DNA of 64,000 bases from Betaproteobacteria bacterium (GCA_009377585.1 WHTS01000006.1:1-64000); one strand, 5' to 3'. Positions 25,026-34,070 are shown, counted from the stretch's first letter. Notes: a model not told the origin generated them from the sequence alone. Numbers and translations: made by a program.

Positions 25026-26507
25026 TCAATCCGCGCGGTGCTGGCGGAGCTTTCGCATGTCGATCACGAGATCGAAGGTGCCGCCGTGCGGCGCCTCCGG
25101 CCCTGCCCTGAGCGTGTAGGAGCTCGCGGGCATCCCGGACGGAAAACGCCGTCGCAACGCACAATTGAACATCGCCTCCACGGCCCAGTCGGTGTCCGAG
25201 GACAGTGAGCCGAACTCGTCGGCGAAGGTTCGCTGCGTCGCGCGATTTTCCGTGGAAGAGTGGATCACGTAGACCGTCATGCCGGGCTCGAACCGACTCG
25301 CGGCATCGAGCATGATTTGCCACTCCCACCCTTGGGGCTCGGCAATGAGCGTGTAGGCGTGTCGATTGGCGGCCACGGCGCCGGTAACGAGCATCAGGCT
25401 CAGCGCGGCATAGTGCGCGCTGCGGCTGATGCGCCCGCCCGCGCGCAAGCTGCCAAGCGCATACACGATGAACACCACCACCAGGCCGGCGAGTCCGTAG
25501 GTGGTGCGGTAGCTCGGCACCCGCAAGGCCGCCACCAGATTGACCGCAAACGCAACGAACGGAAGCACGAACAGGCAGAACAGCGCAGTCCAATTGTCGA
25601 CGGGCTTTCGATTCACGCGCCATAGGAAGCCCGCCGCGATCAACGCGGTGACGAGCACGACGGCAACCCAGAATGCCAGTGGTGTATCGAAGCGGTCGCG
25701 CAGTACGAACAGCCCGAGCGAGTTGGCAACCGGCCCGGAGACGAACCAGACCAGCTTCGCGAGCGGATCGGTTTCGAGCCCGAATACGGTGGCTTGCTTG
25801 AGCCAGCCGAGCGCGAACACCATTCGCATCGCCACGAAGCCCGTGGCGATGCCGCCGAGCCCGGTTGCCAGGTGTGCGGCACACCAGCCGAGCCGTGCAC
25901 GCGCCGGATCGCTTTTGAGCAGCAGGGCCGCAGCCAGCGGCACCACGAAGAACAGTGCGCTCGGTTGATAGATGAGTCCCGCGACGAGATAGGCGAAAAA
26001 TCCTGCGGCCCATGCGCCGAGCCGCGGCCAGCCCGTGCGCGCGAGCGCGGCGTCGGTGGCGGCGAAGCCGCCGAGCGCAAGCAACAACGCCAACGCAAGT
26101 GGCCACGCAATGGACCACCCGACGGTCATCTGCGCGGCCGGCAACATCCCGATCGACAACCCGACCGCCGCGCTCTCGAACGTGGACCATCCCGCCCGCT
26201 GCAGCAGCCGCATCAGGACCATACCCACCAGCGCGAGCAGGAAAACAGCCCCGAGTCGCAACCACTCGAGATTCGCGACCTGTCCATCCAGCGGGCGCAC
26301 CGTGGCGACCAGCAGCGGGCCGTATACGGGGCGTCCGTAAGAGGACGTAAAGCGAATCAGGTGTTCGGGAATCTCGCGGGTTTCGCGCAAGTGCGAATAG
26401 TCGTCCCGGAAGCCGTATTCGTGAAAGACGGTGGGCCAATACGTCGGAAGCAATACGAGCAGGAATAGCGCGACATAGATCCAGTTACGCACTATCTGCT
26501 CGCGCAT
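25026..26507 (-). CDS. Multi-pass membrane protein, probable GT-C-type glycosyltransferase
   Basis: The 493-residue protein has about ten to twelve hydrophobic helices. The first is followed by the periplasmic loop motif GFRDDYSHLRE. Paired acidic residues just after the first helix are the hallmark of GT-C enzymes (PMT, ArnT, GtrC and oligosaccharyltransferases), which move a sugar from a polyprenyl-phosphate carrier on the outer face of the membrane. The C-terminal 110 residues are soluble and periplasmic. No close named family was recognised. It overlaps the upstream methyltransferase gene by 16 bases and is the last gene of the five-gene operon, where it would be the transferase. Confidence 0.7.
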   Translation of the reverse strand: MREQIVRNWIYVALFLLVLLPTYWPTVFHEYGFRDDYSHLRETREIPEHLIRFTSSYGRPVYGPLLVATVRPLDGQVANLEWLRLGAVFLLALVGMVLMRLLQRAGWSTFESAAVGLSIGMLPAAQMTVGWSIAWPLALALLLALGGFAATDAALARTGWPRLGAWAAGFFAYLVAGLIYQPSALFFVVPLAAALLLKSDPARARLGWCAAHLATGLGGIATGFVAMRMVFALGWLKQATVFGLETDPLAKLVWFVSGPVANSLGLFVLRDRFDTPLAFWVAVVLVTALIAAGFLWRVNRKPVDNWTALFCLFVLPFVAFAVNLVAALRVPSYRTTYGLAGLVVVFIVYALGSLRAGGRISRSAHYAALSLMLVTGAVAANRHAYTLIAEPQGWEWQIMLDAASRFEPGMTVYVIHSSTENRATQRTFADEFGSLSSDTDWAVEAMFNCALRRRFPSGMPASSYTLRAGPEAPHGGTFDLVIDMRKLRQHRAD

Positions 26508-27187
26508 ACGTAGTATTGGGCACCCAGCGGCAGCCAGGTGAGATGGCGCTCGAGCACGCGCAATCGGCGCAGGAGGGCCGGGAAGAAGATGCGATAGCGG
26601 ATGCGCGCAGTGCCGAAGCCGGCCTCGAGCATGCGGCTGCGCATCGTCGGTGCCATGATGAGCACCGCGTTCTCATCGAACTCGCACGTATTTACGGCGC
26701 GGCGCGTCAGCGGATTCAGCGGATTGTGCTCGAAGACGAACAGGGTGCCGCCGGGCTTGAGAACGCGCCGTATCTCGCGCAGCAAGCCGATGTGCTCCCC
26801 GGGTGGTACATGATGAAACACGCACGACGCCAGAGCTACGTCGAAGCTTGCGGCTTCGTAGGGAATGGTCGTGCCGTCGAAATGGCGGAACTCGGCCTCG
26901 TCCTGATGCTTCGCCGCGCCGATGGCGAGGCTGCGCTTCGACACGTCCAGGCACGTAATGCTGGCCGCAGGCATGTGGCGGCGAAAAAATGGAACCGAAT
27001 AGCCAACGCCTGCGCCGAAATCGAGCACGCGCCCGTCGAGCCCCGCGTTCGCGCCCGTAAGCTCGGCGGCAATGTCCTTGATCTTGTACTCGGCGAAATA
27101 CTCCGGGTTCTCGCCCGACAGCTTGATGTTCGCGGCATGGAGGTCACGATACTCGGCGGCAAACTTGTCGAACTCGGCTTCGTCCAT
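26492..27187 (-). CDS. Class I SAM-dependent methyltransferase
   Basis: The 231-residue protein has a Rossmann-fold methyltransferase domain. Motif I is VLDFGAGVGYSVPFF, motif II TCLDVSKRSLAIG, then FDGTTIPYEAASFDVALAS (motif III) and REIRRVLKPGGTLFVFEHN (motif post-III). The target is unknown; its place between a YdjC deacetylase and a GT-C-like protein suggests methylation of a sugar or lipid carrier intermediate. It starts 13 bases after the YdjC gene's stop and overlaps the next gene. Confidence 0.9.
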   Translation of the reverse strand: MDEAEFDKFAAEYRDLHAANIKLSGENPEYFAEYKIKDIAAELTGANAGLDGRVLDFGAGVGYSVPFFRRHMPAASITCLDVSKRSLAIGAAKHQDEAEFRHFDGTTIPYEAASFDVALASCVFHHVPPGEHIGLLREIRRVLKPGGTLFVFEHNPLNPLTRRAVNTCEFDENAVLIMAPTMRSRMLEAGFGTARIRYRIFFPALLRRLRVLERHLTWLPLGAQYYVCASR

Positions 27188-27200
27188 CGGATTCGAGCCT

Positions 27201-28049
27201 TCAAAGATCGCGCTGGCCGATGAGCTCGATGCCGCGTGCGTGGATCAGCTCTCTGATCCTTGCGGCTGCGAGCGCCTCGCCCTCGGCCGGACCGGCGTAA
27301 CCCCATTGCCGCTGCGGGCCGTCGGGCTCGGCCTCTGCCGGATGGCACATGAGCTCGATGGTGCCGCGCGTGGGCAGAGAGCGCAAAACCGTCTCCAGGT
27401 TGCCCTGCGTGAGTCTTCCGCCGAAATAGAAACCGACGAACCGGTCGGGATGCCCCAGGCGCCGCAATGCCGACAGCGTGCAGACCGCGTTCAACGCGAG
27501 CTGTTCGGCCAGCCGCCGTGCGCTGCCGAGGCTTTTGAACATGTAGGCATGCAGCCGCTCGCAAGGATAGCGTATGACGCGGATCGCGTGTGCGCTTGCC
27601 AGATCGGCAACGATGCGCGCAATGCCTGGTAGCGCGTGTACGTGCTGATGGCTGTCGAGATGGCTGATCGAAAGGCCGTGGGCGCGCGCGAGCCGGATCT
27701 GCGCGTCGAGCTCGGTGCGCACCTCGGCAGCCACGAGCGAACCGCGGGCGTAGCGGCGCGCAAAATCGAGCGCGTGGGGCGCGAACCGCAGGTTCTCGTC
27801 GACCAGCGACGATACCGTATCGGGCGAGGTTATGGGCCCGAGCCCGGTGAGCGTGAGGTGCACGCCTATGTCGAGCGTCGGATTCTCCTTCGCAAGCGCC
27901 ACTGCGTGCTCGAACGCGGGACCGTTGACCATCACCGAGGCCGACGTGACGATGCCGTCGCGATGCGCCGCGACGATGCCGCGATTGATGGCGGGCGAAA
28001 GCCCGAAGTCGTCGGCATTCACGATCAACCGTGTGCCGGCCGCGTTCAC
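27201..28049 (-). CDS. YdjC/ChbG-family carbohydrate deacetylase
   Basis: The 282-residue protein is a member of the YdjC/ChbG/HpnK family. The metal site is NADDFGLS near the N-terminus and the HLDSHQHVHALPGI block with two histidines and an aspartate. HLTLTGLGPITS and IELMCHPAEAE complete the site. Enzymes of this family remove N-acetyl groups; NaxD of Francisella deacetylates undecaprenyl-phosphate-linked GalNAc. The GTG at 28049 is chosen because it overlaps the TGA of gtrA (GTGA) and homology starts right after it. Together with a GT2 enzyme and a flippase, it would deacetylate a lipid-linked sugar. Confidence 0.88.
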   Translation of the reverse strand: MNAAGTRLIVNADDFGLSPAINRGIVAAHRDGIVTSASVMVNGPAFEHAVALAKENPTLDIGVHLTLTGLGPITSPDTVSSLVDENLRFAPHALDFARRYARGSLVAAEVRTELDAQIRLARAHGLSISHLDSHQHVHALPGIARIVADLASAHAIRVIRYPCERLHAYMFKSLGSARRLAEQLALNAVCTLSALRRLGHPDRFVGFYFGGRLTQGNLETVLRSLPTRGTIELMCHPAEAEPDGPQRQWGYAGPAEGEALAAARIRELIHARGIELIGQRDL

Positions 28050-28492
28050 GTGGTCTTGCTCGAAGGCCGCGGCGCGTGCGCGAACGCCCAGTGCTTGCAG
28101 CCGAGATAGTTCAGCATCATCACTGCAACGGTGGTGGGCACCCACACGGCAATCTCGGGGTAGTGCAGCACGTCGACGAAACGAAACATCACCGCCGTGC
28201 TCAGCGCGAGGCTCGAAAGATTCACGATCGTGAAGCGCACGGCCTGCTCCGCCGCATTTCCGGAGGCGCGAAATGTCCAGGAGCGATTCAGAAGGAAGCT
28301 GTTGATCATACCGGCCAGGTAGGCGAGCAGGTTTGCAAGCGCGGCGGCGGGGAAATTCCGTTGTACGGCCTCAGGCAGGTAGTGGAAGCTCAGGAAGAAC
28401 ACGGTGAAGCTCACGACGAAATTCGTGAGACCGACGAGCGCGAAGCGGATGGCCGTATGCGCGCGGCTCGCGCGAAGCTTGCGCAGCACCAT
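28046..28492 (-). CDS. GtrA-family membrane protein (polyprenyl-phosphate-sugar flippase)
   Basis: The 148-residue protein has four membrane helices and the GtrA pattern FALVGLTNFVVSFTVFFL, then NLLAYLAGMINSFLLNRSWTF and a C-terminal LNYLGCKHWAF. GtrA proteins move undecaprenyl-phosphate-linked sugars to the periplasmic face. The ATG at 28492 overlaps the stop of the GT2 gene (ATGA), and its stop overlaps the YdjC start, so all three are coupled. Confidence 0.9.
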   Translation of the reverse strand: MVLRKLRASRAHTAIRFALVGLTNFVVSFTVFFLSFHYLPEAVQRNFPAAALANLLAYLAGMINSFLLNRSWTFRASGNAAEQAVRFTIVNLSSLALSTAVMFRFVDVLHYPEIAVWVPTTVAVMMLNYLGCKHWAFAHAPRPSSKTT

Positions 28493-29493
28493 CAGGTGCC
28501 GGTGCGAACGTCGGTCGGGGCGGCCGACTGGAGGTGAGCGCGGTTGCGCGGCCGGAGGACGGCGCCGGCGGTCTCGCGTACCAGAAAGCGCGGCCGGCCG
28601 CGCACCTCGACGACAATGCGGCCCAAGTACTCGGCGAGAATGGCGAGCACCACGAACAGCAGGCCGAACAGCACCGACATGATCGCCAGTGACGAGGCCC
28701 AGCCGGGCACGACCGCTCGGTCGAGCCACCAGCCGAGGATCGCGTAGCTGACGCCGAGAAGCGACAAGGTGGACGCCGCGAGCCCGATGACGACGGCGAT
28801 GCGCAGCGGCACGAGGGAAAACGAGCTGATGCCGTACCATGCAAGCCTGAGCATCTTTCGCACGTCATAGCTGCTCGCGCCCGAGTGGCGTTCGCAGCAA
28901 TCGAACGGCACGGCTGCGGTCGCGTAGCCCACCCAATGTACGATGCCGCGCAGGAACAGGCCTTCTTCCCTGAACTTCAGGATCTCGTCGAGCACTTGCC
29001 GATCGAGCAAACGAAAATCCGCCGCGCCGGGTTCGATGTGCACGCCGCTCAAATACGAGAAAAGCCGGTAGTACAGTCGCGAAGTAAGCGTCTTGCTCAG
29101 GGCCAGGCTGCGCGAATCGCGGCGGATCGCGTGCACGATCTGAAAGCCTTCGCGCCACTTCTGGATCAGCAGCGGCAACACCTCGGGGGGATGCTGCAGA
29201 TCCGCATCCATCGAGATCACGGCTTCGCCGCGCGCCGCGGCGAGACCCGCGAGCAAGGCGTTCTGATGGCCGAAGTTTCGCGACAGCCGCACGCCGCGAA
29301 CCCGGGAGTCGGCGGCGGCCAGCGCCGTTACGCGGGCCCAGGTATCGTCGCTGCTGCCGTCATCGACGATCACCAGCTCCCAGTCGGAGCCTTCCCAGGC
29401 GCCAATCTGGACCTGCATTTGCGTGCTTACGCGCGCATGCAGCAACGCGATGTTGCGCTCTTCGTTGTGGGCTGGTACGACAATGGAAATCAT
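28492..29493 (-). CDS. Family 2 glycosyltransferase (GtrB/FlmF2/DPM1-type)
   Basis: The 333-residue protein has a GT-A domain (ISIVVPAHNEERNIALL, DDGSSDDTW, the DXD-type SMDADLQHPPEVLPLL, and FRLLDRQVLDEIL) and two C-terminal membrane helices (about 240-262 and 275-300), the layout of polyprenyl-phosphate glycosyltransferases such as GtrB. It would charge undecaprenyl phosphate with a sugar on the cytoplasmic face. It is the first gene of the operon. Confidence 0.93.
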   Translation of the reverse strand: MISIVVPAHNEERNIALLHARVSTQMQVQIGAWEGSDWELVIVDDGSSDDTWARVTALAAADSRVRGVRLSRNFGHQNALLAGLAAARGEAVISMDADLQHPPEVLPLLIQKWREGFQIVHAIRRDSRSLALSKTLTSRLYYRLFSYLSGVHIEPGAADFRLLDRQVLDEILKFREEGLFLRGIVHWVGYATAAVPFDCCERHSGASSYDVRKMLRLAWYGISSFSLVPLRIAVVIGLAASTLSLLGVSYAILGWWLDRAVVPGWASSLAIMSVLFGLLFVVLAILAEYLGRIVVEVRGRPRFLVRETAGAVLRPRNRAHLQSAAPTDVRTGT

Positions 29494-29598
29494 GTTGGCT
29501 GCATCACAAGTGGCGCATCGATTGTCTCACCATAGCGCGGCGGTTGCGCTCGATCGAGCTGGCATTCGAAGGCAAGAACGCCGCTCCGGGTATCGCGG

Positions 29599-30246
29599 AT
29601 GACAGTGAATCTGGACGTATTCGACGCCTTGCCACTCAAAGAACGGCTGTTCGTGCGCGGCCGGCTGGCTTCCGCGCCGCTGCACGAGCTGGCGGCGCGC
29701 GCGCAGGGATTGTCGCTTCTCGACGTCGGTTGCGGTCATGGTGCCTTGGTCGCGTTGCTCGCCGTTGGCCGACCGGAGCGTCATGTGGTTGGCATCGATC
29801 CCGACACGCGCAAGATCGACTGGGCGCGCCGGTCGGTTGGCCGCTGCAGTAACGTGGAGCTCATCGCATGCACGATTGATGCCCTGGCCGCCGAGCGGCC
29901 TGCCGAGTTCGACACGGTACTCGTGGCCGACGTTCTCTATTTGCTGGCCGCGGAAACTTGGGCGCCGTTCCTGGATGCCGCCCACGAGCTCCTGAGGCCC
30001 GGCGGGCGCCTCGTGCTCAAGGAAGCCGAAGACGACGGCTCATGGCGCATGACCAAGGCGTTGTGGCAAGAGCGGCTGATGGTGCATCTCTTGCGACGCA
30101 CGCAATCGAGCGGTGCCGTAGGGTTTGTGCCGCGCGAAATGCTCACCGAGGCACTGCACCGGGCGCGCTTTACGATCGAGGAAACGGTCGGTCTCGCGCG
30201 TGGATATTCCACGCCGCATGTCCTGTTCACGGCACGGGCTGCCTGA
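29599..30246 (+). CDS. Class I SAM-dependent methyltransferase
   Basis: The 215-residue product shows motif I as LLDVGCGHGALVALLAVG, motif II as VVGIDPDTRKIDWARR, VLVADVLYLLAAE and LRPGGRLVLKEAEDDG. The ATG at 29599 is used because homology starts there. It is divergent from the envelope-glycan operon with a 105-base gap, so it may be co-regulated with it, but this is only positional inference. The substrate is unknown. Confidence 0.85.
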   Translation: MTVNLDVFDALPLKERLFVRGRLASAPLHELAARAQGLSLLDVGCGHGALVALLAVGRPERHVVGIDPDTRKIDWARRSVGRCSNVELIACTIDALAAERPAEFDTVLVADVLYLLAAETWAPFLDAAHELLRPGGRLVLKEAEDDGSWRMTKALWQERLMVHLLRRTQSSGAVGFVPREMLTEALHRARFTIEETVGLARGYSTPHVLFTARAA

Positions 30247-30260
30247 TCCACGCTGCCACG

Positions 30261-31529
30261 CTACGCCGGCGCCAGCACCTTCTGCGGCGGCGGCGCCGTG
30301 TGCCGCGGCAACGACATCGCCAGCGGCACGCCCACGCAGCCGACGATGAGGGATGTCGTCAGCGCCCAGGTATAGTCACCCGTCATGTCGAACAGCCCGC
30401 CGCCCAGCCAGCCGCCCAGCGCCATGCCGGTGCCGGCGCCGACCATCTCGAACGAGTAGATCGAGCTCAGAGGCGCTTTCGCGCCGAAGAGCTGCTTGTT
30501 GATGATCGGGAAGCCCACCATTTCGCCGCCGTAGCTCAGGCCGAAGACGATGGCGAAGAGGTAGAAGATCCACGGTTCGGTGGCAAAGAACAGAATGATG
30601 ACGGGCAGGCTCTGTCCGAGCAGCGACAGCGTGAGCGTCAACCGGCCGCCGAATCGGTCGGCGATGACGGAGAAGGCGAAGCGGCTGATCACCGAGCTGC
30701 CGGCGATGGCGGCCAGCACGCCGGCCGCCTCCACGCCCGGGATGCCCTTGAAGGTGGCCATCGATACGACATGGGCGAGGATGACCGAATGCGAAAGGCA
30801 GCCGAGGTGATGGATCGCGGTCAATCGCCACACGACCGGCTGCCGCAGGACCTCGCGCAGGCTGATCGGCTTGGTGCCGGACGCGGCGGGCGCCCCCGGC
30901 CTTGTCGGCCCGTCTTCGCTGCCATAGGGCTGCAGGCCCTTGGCGGCGGGATTGCTGTGGATGAAGAGCGAAAAGAACGCCAGGATCACGCCCAGGACCA
31001 GGCCGATGACGGTGAAGGTGTCCTGCCAGCCCCGCGTTTCGAGCAGCCAGCGAAACAGAGGTGCGAAGATCATCGGCCCGACACCCTGCCCCGCCCAATA
31101 CAGACCCATGACGACGCCGAGGTGGCGGTGGAACCATCGCGTCATGATGACGGGCAGAAGGACGCTGAAGGCTGCATGCCCCATGGAGCCGACCAAGACG
31201 CCGTAGATGAGGTAGAACTGCCACAGCTCTTCGATCGAGCCCAGCAGGATGGTGCCTGCGCCGATCATGGCCGCAGCGATCAGCATGAGCTGGCGCGCCC
31301 CGAAGCGATCGCCCAGCCAGCCCATGATCACCACCGCCGGGAGTCCGATCAGGAATGCGAGCGAATAGGCGAAGGAGATGTCGCCGCGCTTCCAGCCGAA
31401 CTGCTCGACCAGCGGATCGATGAAGACGCCGAAAGAGGCCTGGTCGGCGCGCGCAACGATGTTGAGGACGCACGCGGCCGCGAGAACGACCCAGGCGTAG
31501 TGGAAGCCGTGCTTTTTGATGTGTGCCAC
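30261..31529 (-). CDS. MFS transporter (monocarboxylate/oxalate-type)
   Basis: The 422-residue protein has twelve predicted helices with the A-motif GWLGDRFGARQLML in loop 2-3 and its repeat ADRFGGRLTL in loop 8-9. The N-terminus HYAWVVLAAACVLN and SYGGEMVGFPIINKQLFG fit the monocarboxylate and oxalate/formate antiporter-like subfamily. It probably imports a carboxylate. It converges on the methyltransferase with only 14 bases between them. Confidence 0.9.
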   Translation of the reverse strand: MAHIKKHGFHYAWVVLAAACVLNIVARADQASFGVFIDPLVEQFGWKRGDISFAYSLAFLIGLPAVVIMGWLGDRFGARQLMLIAAAMIGAGTILLGSIEELWQFYLIYGVLVGSMGHAAFSVLLPVIMTRWFHRHLGVVMGLYWAGQGVGPMIFAPLFRWLLETRGWQDTFTVIGLVLGVILAFFSLFIHSNPAAKGLQPYGSEDGPTRPGAPAASGTKPISLREVLRQPVVWRLTAIHHLGCLSHSVILAHVVSMATFKGIPGVEAAGVLAAIAGSSVISRFAFSVIADRFGGRLTLTLSLLGQSLPVIILFFATEPWIFYLFAIVFGLSYGGEMVGFPIINKQLFGAKAPLSSIYSFEMVGAGTGMALGGWLGGGLFDMTGDYTWALTTSLIVGCVGVPLAMSLPRHTAPPPQKVLAPA

Positions 31530-32017
31530 GAAAGACTCGGTGTTGTTCTTGGGAGGGAACCGCGTCCTGCTGTCGTATGGTATCAGTCCGGTCTTTTCGC
31601 CGCCCCTGCAAACCCCCCGGTGGCGTACGACAAGCTGCCTATTGCCTCACGCAAGAACCTGGCTGAACGCTGCTTCCTCCGGGGCCTGTACCCGACACGC
31701 CCTATGGGCGTAACATCCAATGCGGCGTTCGTCCCCGGTTGCTGAGCCTTGCCATGAGATATCTTTGGGTCGGCCTGCTGGTCGCCTCGATCGCGAGCCT
31801 GGAGTTCCTGCACGAGCTCGGCAGCGGTGGCTTGTTCGGCGGGTCCGTGTGCATCGCCCCGGAAGTCCAGCAGGATGTGCGATGCGCGAGATGCTCTTCG
31901 GGCATCTCAAGAGCCACTGACCTCGAATCCGCGCGCAAGCACAATGTCCTGCCGGCATTCATCTCCGGCTCGGGCTACTGCGGCGTGGCTCGATTTTCGC
32001 GAGGCCGTCGCGAAAAC
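31530..32017. other. 488-base region without assignable gene
   Basis: A plus-strand frame from about 31754 starts with a signal-like stretch (MRYLWVGLLVASIASLEFL) and contains three cysteines (CIAPEV, CARC), but no Shine-Dalgarno, family resemblance or partner supports it. No repeats or clear terminators were seen. Confidence 0.35.
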
Positions 32018-32947
32018 TCATCCGCCAGCGTCACTTCGGGCAGGCTGCGCGCCCGTTCGCGTCGACAGGGCCTGCAACGCATCGAGCACGATTCCGAGCG
32101 CCGGCTCCGGATGCTTTTCGCGGCGCCGAACGATGCTCAGCTCGCGTATGAGCGCAGGCTCGAGCGGGCGTACTTGCGTCTTGCCGTACACCAGGATCCC
32201 CTGTTTGCGCTCGAGCGGGAGGATGCCCACACCAATCCCCGCGGCGACCAGTGTCTTGATCGCCTCGGTGTTGGCCAGCTCCATGATGGGACGCAGCTCG
32301 ATGCCCTTGGCCTCGAACCAGCGCGCGATGATCCGGTAAGTCTGGCTTTGCCGATGGCTCAGGATCAGATTGCGGCCGGCCAGGTAGTGCGGATCGGCTG
32401 CGCGCGGCAGCCGGCGCTCGCCGCCCGGAAAGAACGCCATCATGGGGTCCTCGCGCAAGGGCTCGACTGCGAGCGCCGGATGGCGTTTGACCGGCATGGT
32501 CACGATGCCGATGTCGAGCTCGTTGTCGAGAATGCGCTCGACGACGTACTCGGTGGTCCCGAGCGAGATCGTGAGCTCGATCACGGGGTGTGCGCGCCGC
32601 AACTCGGTCAGCACGGGCGGCAGCAGATAAGTGCACACGGCTACCGACGTCCCCAGGCGCGCATGGCCCAGGTGGCCCTCCCGGTGCCGGCGCATGGCCA
32701 TGGTTGCGTGCCCGGCTTCCGCGATCAACCGGCCGGCGTAGCGTAGCAACTCCTCACCCGCGGCAGTCGCATAGGCGCGCTTGCCGAAGCGTTGGACCAG
32801 CCGCACGCCGAAGCGCTTTTCCAGCTCCCGCACCTGCAGGCTGACGGCGGGCTGCGTCAGGCGCAGCTTCTGCGCCGCCGCCGAGAAACTGCCGAGCGCG
32901 ATCACTTCCTGCAGCGTCTGTAATTGATCCAGGTTCAGGCTGCGCAT
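32018..32947 (-). CDS. LysR-family transcriptional regulator
   Basis: The 309-residue protein has the N-terminal winged HTH (LNLDQLQTLQEVIALGSFSAAAQKLRLTQPAVSLQVRELEKRFGV in shorter blocks) and a C-terminal ligand-binding domain (about 95-295), with GIVTMPVKRHPALAVEPL and VAAGIGVGILPLE. The ligand is unknown. It may regulate the MFS transporter 490 bases away or the small gene upstream. A 13-base palindrome with T-rich arms lies 42 bases before its start and could be its binding site. Confidence 0.93.
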   Translation of the reverse strand: MRSLNLDQLQTLQEVIALGSFSAAAQKLRLTQPAVSLQVRELEKRFGVRLVQRFGKRAYATAAGEELLRYAGRLIAEAGHATMAMRRHREGHLGHARLGTSVAVCTYLLPPVLTELRRAHPVIELTISLGTTEYVVERILDNELDIGIVTMPVKRHPALAVEPLREDPMMAFFPGGERRLPRAADPHYLAGRNLILSHRQSQTYRIIARWFEAKGIELRPIMELANTEAIKTLVAAGIGVGILPLERKQGILVYGKTQVRPLEPALIRELSIVRRREKHPEPALGIVLDALQALSTRTGAQPARSDAGG

Positions 32948-32988
32948 GCGGACTCAAAGAAAGCCTTATGCGTTTCATGATAACAATT

Positions 32989-33001
32989 AATTAGACTAAT
33001 T
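32989..33001. promoter_or_regulatory. Palindrome upstream of the LysR gene
   Basis: AATTAG A CTAATT is a perfect dyad with one central base in a locally AT-rich stretch of otherwise GC-rich DNA. LysR-type regulators usually bind T-N11-A dyads in the divergent region next to their own gene, so this is a plausible operator. Confidence 0.45.
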
Positions 33002-33187
33002 CTTAGGATCGGTCCAGCATGACAACCGCGGTTCGGGAGCTCCGAGCAACTTCTCCACGGCACTGAAAACCGCGGCACTGCCGATCCAGGTGTCGATTCG
33101 AGCGCCGTCGCGACGACTATGGGGTATCGAGGGCACGCGGGAGTGCCGACCCCGACTGCGTATCAACTATGTGGAGGCTCGAGCGTC

Positions 33188-33391
33188 ATGACTTCCCGGG
33201 CATCGGCGGGCAAGGCCAGAATCTTAGCTAAAGCCAGACACTTGCGGCGGCAGTTCCTGCGCTGCTGGCGTACCCAGGATGCGACCGAGCGCTATCTCGG
33301 CGCGGCGACGGACCACGCCGATCTCGAACGTCGCATCCGGGATCTCGAGCGCATGAATTCCGGGCCCGCGTTCGTTACGTTCAATCATTGA
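33188..33391 (+). CDS. Small DUF3563-like protein
   Basis: The 67-residue basic protein ends with ERYLGAATDHADLERRIRDL, resembling the DUF3563 family of Burkholderiales (RYLA..TD...LE.R...LE). The ATG at 33188 is used because homology begins after it; an earlier in-frame ATG at 33119 is possible. The function is unknown. It lies divergent to the LysR gene. Confidence 0.6.
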   Translation: MTSRASAGKARILAKARHLRRQFLRCWRTQDATERYLGAATDHADLERRIRDLERMNSGPAFVTFNH

Positions 33392-33417
33392 TTTGCGAAG
33401 GGCGTGCGCGCGTGCGT

Positions 33418-34050
33418 TCAGGCGTTTGCTTTCCTTGCCGGCCAGGCGCGCATGGCGGCCGCGGCGGTTGCCAGCAGGCTCCTGCGCGATGCGCCGTCGC
33501 GCGCCTGAATCGACATGCCTTCGATCACGGTGCAGTAGAACTTGGCAAGTGCGCCGCAATCGGTGCGCGCGGGCAATTCGCCTTGCTTCACGCCGTGAGC
33601 GATGCGCGCCTTCACCTTCGCTTCGGCGCTCCGACGCCGTGCCGCCAGCGCAGCCTGCACGTGCGCCCCCCCGGCCGAGCAGTTGGTGGCCGCGCTCACG
33701 ATCATGCAGCCCGGCGGGTGACAGGGATCGGTGCATTCGCGCGCCGTTGCCTCGAGCAGGCGCTCGACCGCCGCGCGGGCGCTGGGCGCCGCGCTCAGTA
33801 TGGACTCCAGCGTCTGTCTCGAATGGCCGCCATAGCGCTCGACCGCCTCCAGGAACAGCCGCTCCTTGTCGCCGAAGGCGGCGTACAGGCTGGGCGGATT
33901 GATGCCCATCGCCTTGGTGAGATCGGCAATCGAAGTCGACTCGTAACCCTGGCGCCAGAACAGCTCCATCGCGCGCTCGAGCGCCTGTTCCCGATCGAAT
34001 CCCCGGGGGCGCCCGCGCGTTCGCGGAGCCTGAGCTGAATCGGTTTTCAT
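33418..34050 (-). CDS. TetR/AcrR-family repressor of the RND operon
   Basis: This 210-residue regulator has an N-terminal TetR HTH (GFDREQALERAMELFWRQGY, ESTSIADLTKAMGINPPSLYAAFGDKERLF in parts) and a helical ligand domain (TetR_C type with the CHPPGCMIVSAA segment, common in regulators of efflux). It is divergent from the RND operon. An imperfect 28-base palindrome at 34108-34135 just downstream of the promoter is its most likely operator. Confidence 0.92.
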   Translation of the reverse strand: MKTDSAQAPRTRGRPRGFDREQALERAMELFWRQGYESTSIADLTKAMGINPPSLYAAFGDKERLFLEAVERYGGHSRQTLESILSAAPSARAAVERLLEATARECTDPCHPPGCMIVSAATNCSAGGAHVQAALAARRRSAEAKVKARIAHGVKQGELPARTDCGALAKFYCTVIEGMSIQARDGASRRSLLATAAAAMRAWPARKANA

Positions 34051-34070
34051 AGCGATCGATACTAAAACAC

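Noticed and set aside
31754-31918. Small secreted cysteine-containing protein (MRYLWVGLLVAS...)
   Set aside because: No Shine-Dalgarno, no family and poor context; it could not be supported.
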